Positions 26,984-33,933 of a stretch of DNA of 64,000 bases are shown piece after piece; position 1 is the stretch's first letter, and each line of letters opens with the position of its first letter. The notes beneath the pieces were generated by a model, which was given only the letters and a program-made list of their open reading frames with translations, was not told the DNA's origin and ran no database searches. A program made the translations under genes and the position numbers. This DNA comes from Humisphaera borealis. GTDB taxonomy: Bacteria > Planctomycetota > Phycisphaerae > Tepidisphaerales > Tepidisphaeraceae. The stretch covers positions 62,001 to 126,000 of the forward strand of contig NZ_CP063458.1 in assembly GCF_015169395.1 (NCBI RefSeq), given 5' to 3'.

Positions 26984-27766
26984 ATGCCGAAGGTCGCGCC
27001 AACCATTCTGACACTCACGACCGATTTCGGAACCGACGATTTCTACGTCGGCACGATGAAGGGATCGATGCTGCGGCATTGCCCGGGCTCGAGCCTGATC
27101 GATATCACCCACGCCGTTCCAAGGCACGATGTGCTGTTTGGCGCGATCATGCTGGAACGGGCGATCGCGGCGTTCCCGCCCGGCACGATTCACCTGGCGG
27201 TGGTCGATCCCGGCGTGGGAACCTCTCGCCGAATGGTGATCGCCCGCTGGCCGGGGCTCGGGCAGACGGCCGTCTGCCCGGACAACGGGCTGCTCACCTG
27301 GGCGTGGCGTCGCCACGGCCCGGCGGAAGTGTGGGAACTCTCCTGGCGGCCGGCAAGGGCGTCCAGCGTGTTTCACGGCCGCGATATCATGGGGCCCGCC
27401 GCGGCGATGCTGGCGGCGGGCACGCCGATCGAACAGATCGCGGAACGAGTTGACGACCCGATACTCCTGGATGTCGCGCCATTGAGCGACGTGGGGCAGA
27501 GCGGAGAGATCATCCACATCGATCGGTTTGGCAACGCGACGACCAACGTCACGCAGGAACTGTCGGCGTCGATCGCATCGGTCAGCGTCGCAGGCAAAGA
27601 CGTCGGACCCGTCCGGCGAACCTACGGCGATGTCGCTACGGGAGAGCCGCTGGCACTGATCGGCAGCAGCGGACTGGTGGAGATCGCCGTGCGGGAAGGA
27701 TCGGCGGCGGAGGTCTTTTCGCTTCAGGTCGGCGATGTCGTGGAACTGCTGGCGCGACGTCTGTAG
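26984..27766 (+). CDS. SAM hydroxide adenosyltransferase (DUF62 family)
   Basis: 260 aa from the ATG at 26984; the longer open frame upstream is antisense shadow of pcm. Family hallmarks are LTTDFGTDDFYVGTMKG at the N-terminus, VVDPGVGTSRR near residue 75 and the SAM-contacting CPDNGLLTW near 100. The second domain contains IHIDRFGNATTN. This family cleaves S-adenosylmethionine with water (hydroxide) to adenosine and methionine and is related to fluorinases and chlorinases. It lacks an extended fluorinase-type loop, so ordinary hydrolysis is expected. Cytoplasmic. Confidence 0.92.
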   Translation: MPKVAPTILTLTTDFGTDDFYVGTMKGSMLRHCPGSSLIDITHAVPRHDVLFGAIMLERAIAAFPPGTIHLAVVDPGVGTSRRMVIARWPGLGQTAVCPDNGLLTWAWRRHGPAEVWELSWRPARASSVFHGRDIMGPAAAMLAAGTPIEQIAERVDDPILLDVAPLSDVGQSGEIIHIDRFGNATTNVTQELSASIASVSVAGKDVGPVRRTYGDVATGEPLALIGSSGLVEIAVREGSAAEVFSLQVGDVVELLARRL

Positions 27767-27845
27767 GGTGGGCGACGCCTGCCGAAACGATCGTTGCATT
27801 GCCTGACGCGTAGCCGCTGTCACCCGATTGACTCTGGAGCGGAAT

Positions 27846-27934
27846 GGGTGGCATGGGCAAGTGTACTCGCTTGCCCGTGAGGACGCCGTCCGACGCTCGC
27901 CACGGGCAAGCGAGTACACTTGCCCATGCCACCC
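27846..27934. repeat. Twin-hairpin inverted repeat, copy 3 (arms identical)
   Basis: Arms 27846-27879 and 27901-27934 are 34-nt exact reverse complements with a 21-nt spacer. Each arm also folds alone: GGGCAAGTG-TACT-CGCTTGCCC in the left and its complement, with AGTA loop, in the right. It fills the gap between the convergent DUF62 and RDD genes. Confidence 0.92.
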
Positions 27935-27949
27935 AGAATCGCGACGGCG

Positions 27950-28549
27950 TCAGATCACCTTCGTCCCTGCCAATCGATCCAGCAACGCTCGCCGTGAACG
28001 TCCGAGCACTAACAAATATCCAATCGCGAGGACTGCCAATGGGATCACGCCCCAGTTCATCCCGCGCAGCGACACATTGATCGCCCAGATGAACTGCATC
28101 CCGGGTCGCGGCAGTTGCTCCGCCCAGGCGTTGGTGGTCGCCAGCAGGTAGTCGTTGGTGAAGTCGTCGGCGCGGGTGTTGCCGGTGTAAGCGTCGGCGA
28201 TCCAGACCGCCGGGCCGATCCATATCGGCGACCATTTGAGAACGGAGCGCAGGAAGCTGCGGCCGCGCGAAATCGCCTGCCCGTCCGGGGTGCGGACGTC
28301 GAGCTTCAGAAACTGCTTGGCGTAACTGCCGCCGACGATGCCTTCCAGCCAGACGACGGTCAGCGGCATCAGCGCCATCACCGGCATGGCGACGGTCGCC
28401 GGCACCTGTCGGCCGAAGGTGCTGGTGTACCGCGCCCATTCCGACCAGTGCCACCAGAGGATCGGAACGACCAGTAGAACGAACCCGTCAAACACCGTCG
28501 CGGCGAAACGGCGGAGAAGAAAGGAAGCATCACGCATCGCGGTGGCCAT
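27950..28549 (-). CDS. RDD family membrane protein
   Basis: 199 aa from the ATG at 28549; ATGs at 28537 and 28588 are alternatives. The N-terminal helix contains the family Arg and Asp residues (RRFAATVFDGFVLLVVPILW), and the typical cytoplasmic-loop motif YAKQFLKLDVRTPDGQAIS follows the second helix. Four or so membrane helices, the last being GVIPLAVLAIGYLLVLG. Some RDD proteins have been linked to ion exchange, but for most the function is unknown. Opposite strand to bioA, which starts 129 bp away. Confidence 0.85.
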   Translation of the reverse strand: MATAMRDASFLLRRFAATVFDGFVLLVVPILWWHWSEWARYTSTFGRQVPATVAMPVMALMPLTVVWLEGIVGGSYAKQFLKLDVRTPDGQAISRGRSFLRSVLKWSPIWIGPAVWIADAYTGNTRADDFTNDYLLATTNAWAEQLPRPGMQFIWAINVSLRGMNWGVIPLAVLAIGYLLVLGRSRRALLDRLAGTKVI

Positions 28550-28593
28550 GGTCACTGGAGAGTATGGCCTCCGCGGGGTGAGACACAACGGGG

Positions 28594-28621
28594 GAACGTC
28601 GAACGTTGATGTTCGGCGTTC
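28594..28621. repeat. Short imperfect hairpin in the bioA/RDD divergent promoter region
   Basis: GAACGTCGAAC (28594-28604) pairs with GTTCGGCGTTC (28611-28621) with one mismatch across a 6-nt loop. It uses the same 7-nt CGAAC-type words as the larger inverted repeat at 45773-45874. Confidence 0.6.
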
Positions 28622-28677
28622 GCCTTCCTCGTCGCCCTACCCTTGGCACACGCGACCGCCACCCGTACTCTCCCGTC

Positions 28678-30069
28678 GTGTTCAACGCTCCACAAATCAA
28701 GCATTCCACGCAGGATCTCCGCCGGCTCGACAAGCAGCATCTCTGGCATCCGTTCACGCCGATGAAGCTGTGGCTGGAATCCGATCCGCTCGTCATCACT
28801 GCCGCCGAGGGGATGCACCTGATCGATTCCGACGGCCGGCGGTATCTCGACGGGTTCTCCAGCCTCTGGTGCAACGTCCACGGCCATCGAGTGCCGGAGA
28901 TCGACCAGGCGATTCGCGATCAGCTCGACAAGGTGGCGCACACGACGATGCTCGGCTTCGCAAGCGAGCCGGCGACGCTGCTCGCCGAACGGCTGATGCG
29001 GATCGTGCCTTCGAGTTTGTCGAAGGTGTTCTATTCCGACGCCGGCGCGACGGCGACCGAAGTCGCGTTCAAGCTCGCGGCGCAATACTGGTTCAATACA
29101 GGTAAACCAGAAAGGAACGAGTTCGTCGGTTTCGCCGAGGCCTATCACGGCGACACCGTCGGAGCAATGAGCATCGGCCGGATGCCAGCGTTTCATAAGC
29201 CGTACTTTCCGATGCTGTTCAAGACGCATTTCGCGCCGACGCCTTACGTCTACCGGTACGACGTCCAGGGCGCGAGCGACAGCGAGCGCGCGAACGTCGT
29301 CCGCCAGCACTGCCTGAACGCGCTGGAAACGATCCTTCAGCAGCATGGCGATCGCATCGCCGCGGTGTGCATTGAGCCGATGGTGCAGGGTGCGGGCGGA
29401 ATGATCGTGCAACCGCCGGGCTTCCTCTCGGAAGTCGCGAGACTGACCCGGCATTACGGCGCGCTGCTGATCGCCGACGAGGTCGCCGTCGGCTTCGGCC
29501 GCACGGGCAAGATGTTCGCCTGCGAGCAGGAGCAGGTACAGCCCGACATCCTGTGCGCCGCCAAGGGCCTGACCGGCGGCTACCTGCCGCTCGCGGCGAC
29601 GTTCGCCAGCCAGCAGATCTTCGATGCTTTCCTGGGCGAACCCTGGGAAGGCCGCACCTTCTATCACGGCCACACCTACACGGGGAACCCGCTCGCGGCG
29701 GCGGCGGCGCTGGCTTCCCTTGACCTGTTCGAGAAGAACAAGCTGCTCGATCATGTCGGCAGCACCTCCGGCAAGCTGCGGCACATGCTTCAGGAACTGA
29801 AAGAGCTTCCGTATGTCGGCGATATCCGACAACTCGGCTACATGGTGGGGATCGAGCTGGTCGAAGACAAAGCGACCAGGCGCTCGTTCGACCCGCGCCG
29901 CCGGCTGGGCGCCGAAGTCTGCTTCAACTGTCGCAAGCACGGCGTGATCATCCGCCCGCTCGCCGACGTCATCGTCCTCATGCCTCCACTGGCGATGGGG
30001 GAGGATGATTTGCGGACGATCGTGAATGCGGTGAAGACCGAGATCGCGGCGATCCGATCTACGAACTGA
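28678..30069 (+). CDS. bioA: Adenosylmethionine-8-amino-7-oxononanoate aminotransferase
   Basis: 463 aa with a GTG start (first residues MFNAPQIKHSTQDLRRLDKQH). Converts 7-keto-8-aminopelargonate to 7,8-diaminopelargonate in biotin synthesis with SAM as amino donor. The N-terminal HLWHPFTPMK is diagnostic of BioA among class III aminotransferases, as are the substrate-region YHGDTVGAMSIG and YHGHTYTGNPLA. The PLP-binding lysine is Lys296 (AAKGLTGGYLPLAAT) and the PLP-nitrogen partner is Asp267 (IADEVAVGFGRTG). No other biotin genes are in the window, so the pathway is scattered or partial here. Open frame upstream of the GTG is not conserved-looking. Confidence 0.95.
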   Translation: MFNAPQIKHSTQDLRRLDKQHLWHPFTPMKLWLESDPLVITAAEGMHLIDSDGRRYLDGFSSLWCNVHGHRVPEIDQAIRDQLDKVAHTTMLGFASEPATLLAERLMRIVPSSLSKVFYSDAGATATEVAFKLAAQYWFNTGKPERNEFVGFAEAYHGDTVGAMSIGRMPAFHKPYFPMLFKTHFAPTPYVYRYDVQGASDSERANVVRQHCLNALETILQQHGDRIAAVCIEPMVQGAGGMIVQPPGFLSEVARLTRHYGALLIADEVAVGFGRTGKMFACEQEQVQPDILCAAKGLTGGYLPLAATFASQQIFDAFLGEPWEGRTFYHGHTYTGNPLAAAAALASLDLFEKNKLLDHVGSTSGKLRHMLQELKELPYVGDIRQLGYMVGIELVEDKATRRSFDPRRRLGAEVCFNCRKHGVIIRPLADVIVLMPPLAMGEDDLRTIVNAVKTEIAAIRSTN

Positions 30070-30271
30070 GTCGTTCTTTAACCACGAAGGATCGCGAAGA
30101 TGTTCGCCGCATTTCCTCCATGCCGGGAGTCCGTGACACCGGTTTCCGGCTCGTGCGGAGCACGTTCGTAGGGTTAAGGCCGTTCATCCTCTATCTTCCT
30201 CAGGTAGAGTTTCGCATGCACAGGACCAGTTGCGGGATGGCCGGTTCTATGTCGTTGGAAAGGGGTTTGCC

Positions 30272-30991
30272 ATGGCTCGGTCGCCGAAATCGATGCCCTT
30301 GAACTACCGGTCCGCCGGGTCCGAGCGGGCGTCGTTGATTGCTCAGGAACTGGCCGCGGGGGAGGCACTCTCGACCGCCGGCGTTTGCTTGAAGCTGCTC
30401 ATCGGCGTGCCCATGTGCCTGATCGGTCCGTTCTTCCTGACGTTGATCGCGTTCAGTTTCGATATCCGATTCCGGACCAGGACACTGCCGAGCTTCTTTA
30501 CGGTCTTCGTGCTGCTCTGTCTGGTGGTGATCCCGATGTTGATGTGGCTGGAGCGGCGAAGCCGCGGAAAGTTCCTGGAGGACTCACTCGCCGGCGAAGA
30601 TAGCCGCTATTCCAGCTATGGCGAGTACGAGCTGCGCAGCACGGGATTTGTCTGGACGCTCTACACCGAGATCGCCTTGCTCGGGCCGCGGCTGCTCTGG
30701 AGTGCCTTCGACTGGTGGCAGGGGCGGTCAGGTGCGGACTCTCCGATAAGGGGTATCGCTGCAGAGCTGGCCCTGGAGCTCTTCGAGGCCGGCGAGGGCC
30801 GCCAGATAGCCGAACTGATTCGGCCCGATCGCCCGACTTCAGCGTTGTTCCCCGCGCTGAAGTATCTCATCTGGCGCGAGTGGGCGGACATCTCGGCCAA
30901 GCGAGACCGAGTCTGGCTGTGTACGCCGGCGAAGCAGAAGATCGAAGCGATGTTCGTCAGAATCCGGCGTGCGGCGTCGCTCGATCCCTAA
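30272..30991 (+). CDS. Two-helix membrane protein of unknown function
   Basis: 239 aa from the ATG at 30272, with a strong GGAAAGGGG ribosome site just upstream. Two adjacent hydrophobic helices at about 44-62 (LKLLIGVPMCLIGPFFLTLI) and 74-91 (FFTVFVLLCLVVIPMLMWL) are followed by a 140-residue cytoplasmic part. The final section (ALKYLIWREWADISAKRDRVWLCTPAKQKI) looks like a winged-helix or small all-alpha module, but I cannot assign a family. No neighbours that explain its role. Confidence 0.7.
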   Translation: MARSPKSMPLNYRSAGSERASLIAQELAAGEALSTAGVCLKLLIGVPMCLIGPFFLTLIAFSFDIRFRTRTLPSFFTVFVLLCLVVIPMLMWLERRSRGKFLEDSLAGEDSRYSSYGEYELRSTGFVWTLYTEIALLGPRLLWSAFDWWQGRSGADSPIRGIAAELALELFEAGEGRQIAELIRPDRPTSALFPALKYLIWREWADISAKRDRVWLCTPAKQKIEAMFVRIRRAASLDP

Positions 30992-31105
30992 CCACGAAGG
31001 GTCGCAAGGAGGTGCATTCGACTTGGGCACGACCGGGAAAGCCGGGACTGGCTCCGTGAACCTCCGTGCTCGTTCGTGGTCCAAATCGTCGCAGTCAACA
31101 AAAAA

Positions 31106-31138
31106 GAAAGCCCAGCTGGATCAACCAGCCGGGCTTTC
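31106..31138 (-). terminator. Rho-independent terminator, minus strand
   Basis: Read on the minus strand, GAAAGCCCGGCTGG and CCAGCTGGGCTTTC pair over 13 of 14 positions around a 5-nt loop, directly followed by TTTTTTG. The T-run is present only on the minus side, so it terminates leftward transcription from the 31.1-31.56 kb region or from the hydrolase gene beyond it. Confidence 0.85.
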
Positions 31139-31236
31139 GCAGTGTGCATCTGCTGTGGTCTGCGCCGCCTCAGCGGTCGAAGACCGGGCTGCTGTGCAGC
31201 CGCGTGGATCGCGGGAATCGCACCCGCGAAAGCTGC

Positions 31237-31272
31237 TTACAGCAGTCCACACTTACAGTCACAATGGGTCAC
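31237..31272 (-). CDS. Putative 11-residue Cys-rich mini-ORF (MTHCDCKCGLL)
   Basis: A GTG codon at 31272 is followed by eleven sense codons (the GTG included) and TAA. The peptide would contain Cys at positions 4, 6 and 8. Immediately upstream is an 11-nt perfect complement of the 16S rRNA tail, the strongest ribosome site in the window, at ideal spacing. The stop codon lies inside a small hairpin. The layout resembles a leader peptide, but no gene lies downstream on this strand before the terminator. Translation is unproven; the site could instead act as an RNA that binds ribosomes. Confidence 0.35.
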   Translation of the reverse strand: MTHCDCKCGLL

Positions 31273-31283
31273 GGATCACCTCC
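31273..31283 (-). promoter_or_regulatory. Full-length 11-nt Shine-Dalgarno sequence
   Basis: GGAGGTGATCC on the minus strand is the exact complement of the GGATCACCTCC end of bacterial 16S rRNA. Normal sites match 4-6 nt. The GGAGG core is 6 nt from the GTG of the mini-ORF. Confidence 0.7.
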
Positions 31284-31557
31284 AATCAATGCGGGTTTGA
31301 AGGGTGCCTGACCGTGAGGACTCCTCACAAACAGGTTGCCCCAGCGGGGGCCGCCCTTCTACCCATCAGCCTTGCCCAGCAGTCGCTCGCCACGCGGGGT
31401 TGTGCCCTGGCCGCTCTAGATCGGCCAGGGTTCGTCGCGTGCTTGCCGCCGGGCTCTTCCTTCCGGTAACGCCTTACCGGAAACGGCTCGTTCGCCGGTG
31501 TTTCGGATCGCTCCGCAGCACCGGCAGTCGTCGGATCATCGCCTTCGACCGGGAGCA

Positions 31558-32247
31558 TTATAGCCCGCTTCCAGTGGTCGGGAAAAAGAAATCCGGAGAC
31601 TGCACAGTCGCCGTCGTCGCATGCTTTTGAAAGGTGATCGTCGCCACCTGCGCGGCGTACTTCTCGGCGACTTCTACGTGCCCGCCTTCGTGGGTAACGT
31701 CGGCCGATCGGTCGATGTTGTCGAACCCTTCGATCGGCTGCGAGGCGAACCAGTTCGCCGGGTAGGGCATCCGCATGCCTCGGCCGTGATCGAATCGGGC
31801 GATCAGTCCCTTGGTCTGAAAGACGTTGACGGCAAACACGGCATTCGCCGGCTTGCAGGCATGAAGGTCTCGGACCCATCGCAAGGGGACTAGTCGTGAA
31901 ACGCCGCCCCATCGAAACGTGCAGACCGGATCGATCAGACCGATCCGAATGCGGAACCGCGGGCCGAGCGCGTGGGCCAGTTGCAGGGCGCTCCAGCCGC
32001 CGAAGCTGTAGCCGCATAGCCGCAGGTCGAAGGGGGCGGCTGCCGTCGGGGTGCGGCGGTGGAAGTACCTGCGAATCAGCCGCCTTGCGCCCAGCGTATC
32101 GAGCGAGGTGAAGGTGCGATCGGCCCCGCGATCGATCAGGCCGCGGCCGTCGAAACCGTCGCCCAGGGGATTGAAGCCGAGGAACGCGAGGCAGAGCGGG
32201 GGGGCTGTGGCAGAGAGATCGGGCGTGCTGGCTGACGGCATGGTCAC
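31558..32247 (-). CDS. Alpha/beta-hydrolase-like protein of unknown function
   Basis: 229 aa. The segment LCGYSFGGWSALQLAHALG at about 77-95 has the nucleophile-elbow pattern G-x-S-x-G with Ser as nucleophile, and LGPRFRIRIGLIDPVCTF supplies a plausible Asp region. A late THEGGHVEVAEKYA could provide the His. No signal peptide. The short length and lack of a lid suggest a thioesterase-type or lipase-like enzyme; substrate unknown. An ATG two codons in (32241) is an alternative start. Divergent from the Gfo/Idh/MocA gene; a 46-nt inverted repeat sits between their starts. Confidence 0.65.
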   Translation of the reverse strand: MTMPSASTPDLSATAPPLCLAFLGFNPLGDGFDGRGLIDRGADRTFTSLDTLGARRLIRRYFHRRTPTAAAPFDLRLCGYSFGGWSALQLAHALGPRFRIRIGLIDPVCTFRWGGVSRLVPLRWVRDLHACKPANAVFAVNVFQTKGLIARFDHGRGMRMPYPANWFASQPIEGFDNIDRSADVTHEGGHVEVAEKYAAQVATITFQKHATTATVQSPDFFFPTTGSGL

Positions 32248-32323
32248 CGCAGTGTAGTCTGGCTGTGATGTGATGGCTCTGAGCGAAGCGGGCCGGGTTC
32301 CGGGAGTCCTTCTGATGTCGTTG

Positions 32324-32433
32324 CTTCAAAGAGCCGCGCACGAAGTGTACTCACGTAGTAAGCGGGAACGGACCTCGAAACCTCGCAGTTCCCGCTTACT
32401 ACGTGAGTACACTTCGTGCGCGGCTCCTTGAAG
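32324..32433. repeat. 46-nt near-perfect inverted repeat in a divergent promoter region
   Basis: Arms 32324-32369 and 32388-32433 match with a single mismatch across an 18-nt spacer. The arm contains GTGTACTCAC, again with a GTACTC core like the twin-hairpin family, but is otherwise a different sequence. It occupies most of the space between the divergent hydrolase and oxidoreductase genes. Confidence 0.92.
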
Positions 32434-32485
32434 AATCGCATGCTCGCAGCTCAGGATAGCATTCAGGACCTCCATCAAAACACCC

Positions 32486-33571
32486 ATGACCAGAACCTGG
32501 CGTATCGCCGGCATCAACTTCGATCACTTCCACATGGGCGATCTGCTCCGCATGGCGGCGGAGCATCCGTCGGCCGAGATTGTCGGCGTCGCCGACGACG
32601 ACCTTGCCCGCATCGCGCCGATTGTCGCGCGGCGCGGCATTCCCGCCGAGCGCGTCTTCGCCGATTACCGCCAGTGCCTGGAACAAACCAAACCCGACCT
32701 GGTCATCCTCTGCCCGGCGGCGGCGCGGCATGGGGACTGGGTGGAGAAGGTCGCGCCGTACGGCGTACACATCGTCGTCGAGAAGCCCTTCGCCGGCAGC
32801 CTTGCCGAGGCCGATCGCATGATCGCCGCCCAGAACGCCGCCGGGAAGCTGCTGGCGATTAACTGGCCGCTGCGCTGGGTGCCGGCGCATGTCACGGCCA
32901 AGCGGCTGGTGGACGAAGGCATCATCGGCGATGTGATCGAAGTTCACTTTTACGACGGCAACCGCGGGCCGCTCTATCACAGCGCCGACAAGGTGAAGAT
33001 TGCCGAAGCTGAAGTCACCGCTCAGAAGGCGTCGAGCTGGTTCTACAAAGCATCCGCCGGCGGGGGGTCGCTGCAGGATTACCTTGGTTATGGAACGACG
33101 CTCGGCACCTGGTACCTCAACGGCCGCAAACCGATCGAAGTGACTTGCGTTGTTGACGAGCCCCGCGGCCTGGAGGTGGACGAGCATTCGATCACGATCG
33201 CCCGCTACGAGTTCGGGTTGAGCAAGTTCGAGACGCGGTGGGGTACGTTCACCGACCCCTGGACGCACCAGCCGCAACCGCGGTGCGGCTTCGTATTGGT
33301 CGGCCGAGCGGGCACCATCGCGAGCTATGACTACGGCCAGACGATCCGCGTGCAAACGCGGAGCAGGCCCGAGGGTTTCGAGGTGGCGTCCGACACGCTG
33401 GCGTTCCCGCTGAGAAACCCGATCGAGTACGTCCTAAACTGCATCGAAACGGGCAAGCCACTGGAAGGGCCGCTATCGACGGAGATTTCGCGGATCGGCC
33501 AGCAGATTGTGGACACGGCCGTGCTGAGTTCGCAGCAGAAGCGGGCTGTGCCGTTGGTGAATCAAGGGTAG
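32486..33571 (+). CDS. Gfo/Idh/MocA family oxidoreductase
   Basis: 361 aa. The family lysine motif is clear: HIVVEKPFAGSLAEADRMI, with Lys of EKP as the usual catalytic or cofactor residue. The N-terminal Rossmann region is atypical: RIAGINFDHFHMGDLLRMA replaces the normal GxGxxG with a His/Asp/Phe-rich loop. The C-terminal domain includes SSWFYKASAGGGSLQDYLGYG and a late HP-like segment. Such proteins usually use NAD(P) to oxidise or epimerise sugars or inositols and are abundant in planctomycetes. With the altered loop, cofactor binding may differ. No signal peptide, so cytoplasmic. Confidence 0.88.
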   Translation: MTRTWRIAGINFDHFHMGDLLRMAAEHPSAEIVGVADDDLARIAPIVARRGIPAERVFADYRQCLEQTKPDLVILCPAAARHGDWVEKVAPYGVHIVVEKPFAGSLAEADRMIAAQNAAGKLLAINWPLRWVPAHVTAKRLVDEGIIGDVIEVHFYDGNRGPLYHSADKVKIAEAEVTAQKASSWFYKASAGGGSLQDYLGYGTTLGTWYLNGRKPIEVTCVVDEPRGLEVDEHSITIARYEFGLSKFETRWGTFTDPWTHQPQPRCGFVLVGRAGTIASYDYGQTIRVQTRSRPEGFEVASDTLAFPLRNPIEYVLNCIETGKPLEGPLSTEISRIGQQIVDTAVLSSQQKRAVPLVNQG

Positions 33572-33933
33572 CCCGGCGAATCACGGGACGTCTGGCTCAA
33601 GAACGCGCCATGGTTAGCGGTTGCACCGCAGGTGCACTCTTTTCCCTTTGGATACGACGCAGAAGAGTGCACCTGCGGTGCGACCGCTAATCGGAATCCC
33701 CGCTTCCTTCGCGTATTTCTTCGCGGCTTCGTGCCTTCGCGTTCTCCCCACGGTTCCATATTTGCGGCAGAAACGGCCGATAACCATTGCATCCGGGCCC
33801 GCAATGCGCACAATTTGCGCCTTCGGGAGCTTGCGGTTCCCGACGGTGCCTTGTTCGTGCGGAGCACGAACCTGATGCCGGCGTCACCACAGCGTTCGAC
33901 GATTCGTATTCGGTCATGGAGGACCGACCCACC
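33572..33933. other. 362-bp gap upstream of smc, holding repeats
   Basis: Contains the inverted repeat at 33614-33690 and a CTTCGTG/CTTCGCG-unit tract at 33700-33750 related to the 6.1 kb repeat. The open frame that extends smc upstream runs through these repeats and is not credible. A GGAGG at 33918-33922 serves smc. Confidence 0.65.
33614..33690. repeat. 28-nt near-perfect inverted repeat
   Basis: Arms 33614-33641 and 33663-33690 match with one mismatch across a 21-nt spacer. Each arm contains its own small hairpin (GCACC-GCA-GGTGC), as in the twin-hairpin elements. Confidence 0.88.

Larger units (their letters stand above)
31101..31557 (-). ncRNA. Candidate structured RNA or long structured 3' UTR, unknown class
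   Basis: No credible long gene occupies 30992-31557. The region is dense in hairpins: 31461-31482 (9 bp, 4-nt loop), 31405-31430 (9 bp, 8-nt loop), 31338-31351 (5 bp), 31314-31328 (GTGAGGA/TCCTCAC), 31233-31245 (CTGCT/AGCAG) and 31210-31228 (CGCGGG/CCCGCG, 7-nt loop). On the minus strand it ends in an intrinsic terminator at 31106-31138. It begins at the stop codon of the minus-strand hydrolase gene, so it may be that gene's 3' UTR or an independent RNA. It lacks the conserved blocks of RNase P RNA, tmRNA and cobalamin riboswitches that I can recall. Confidence 0.45.

Noticed and set aside
31200-31273. tRNA-like element: T-loop-like GGGTGCGATTCCC and CTGTAAG resembling a Tyr anticodon loop on the minus strand
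   Set aside because: The 5' acceptor strand and D-arm do not pair, the anticodon stem is poor and no CCA is present. A full cloverleaf cannot be drawn.
31273-31283. Plus-strand GGATCACCTCC, which looks like the end of 16S rRNA
   Set aside because: No 16S sequence precedes it. It is simply the complement of a strong Shine-Dalgarno.
30992-31470. Plus-strand ORFs crossing the structured region (about 81-166 aa)
   Set aside because: Arg/Ser/Cys-rich, no ribosome sites, and they coincide with hairpins and the terminator.
31141-31557. RNase P RNA, tmRNA or cobalamin riboswitch
   Set aside because: Conserved blocks such as GAGGAAAGTCC, the tmRNA tag and TTCGAC start, or GGGAA with GCCACTG are absent.
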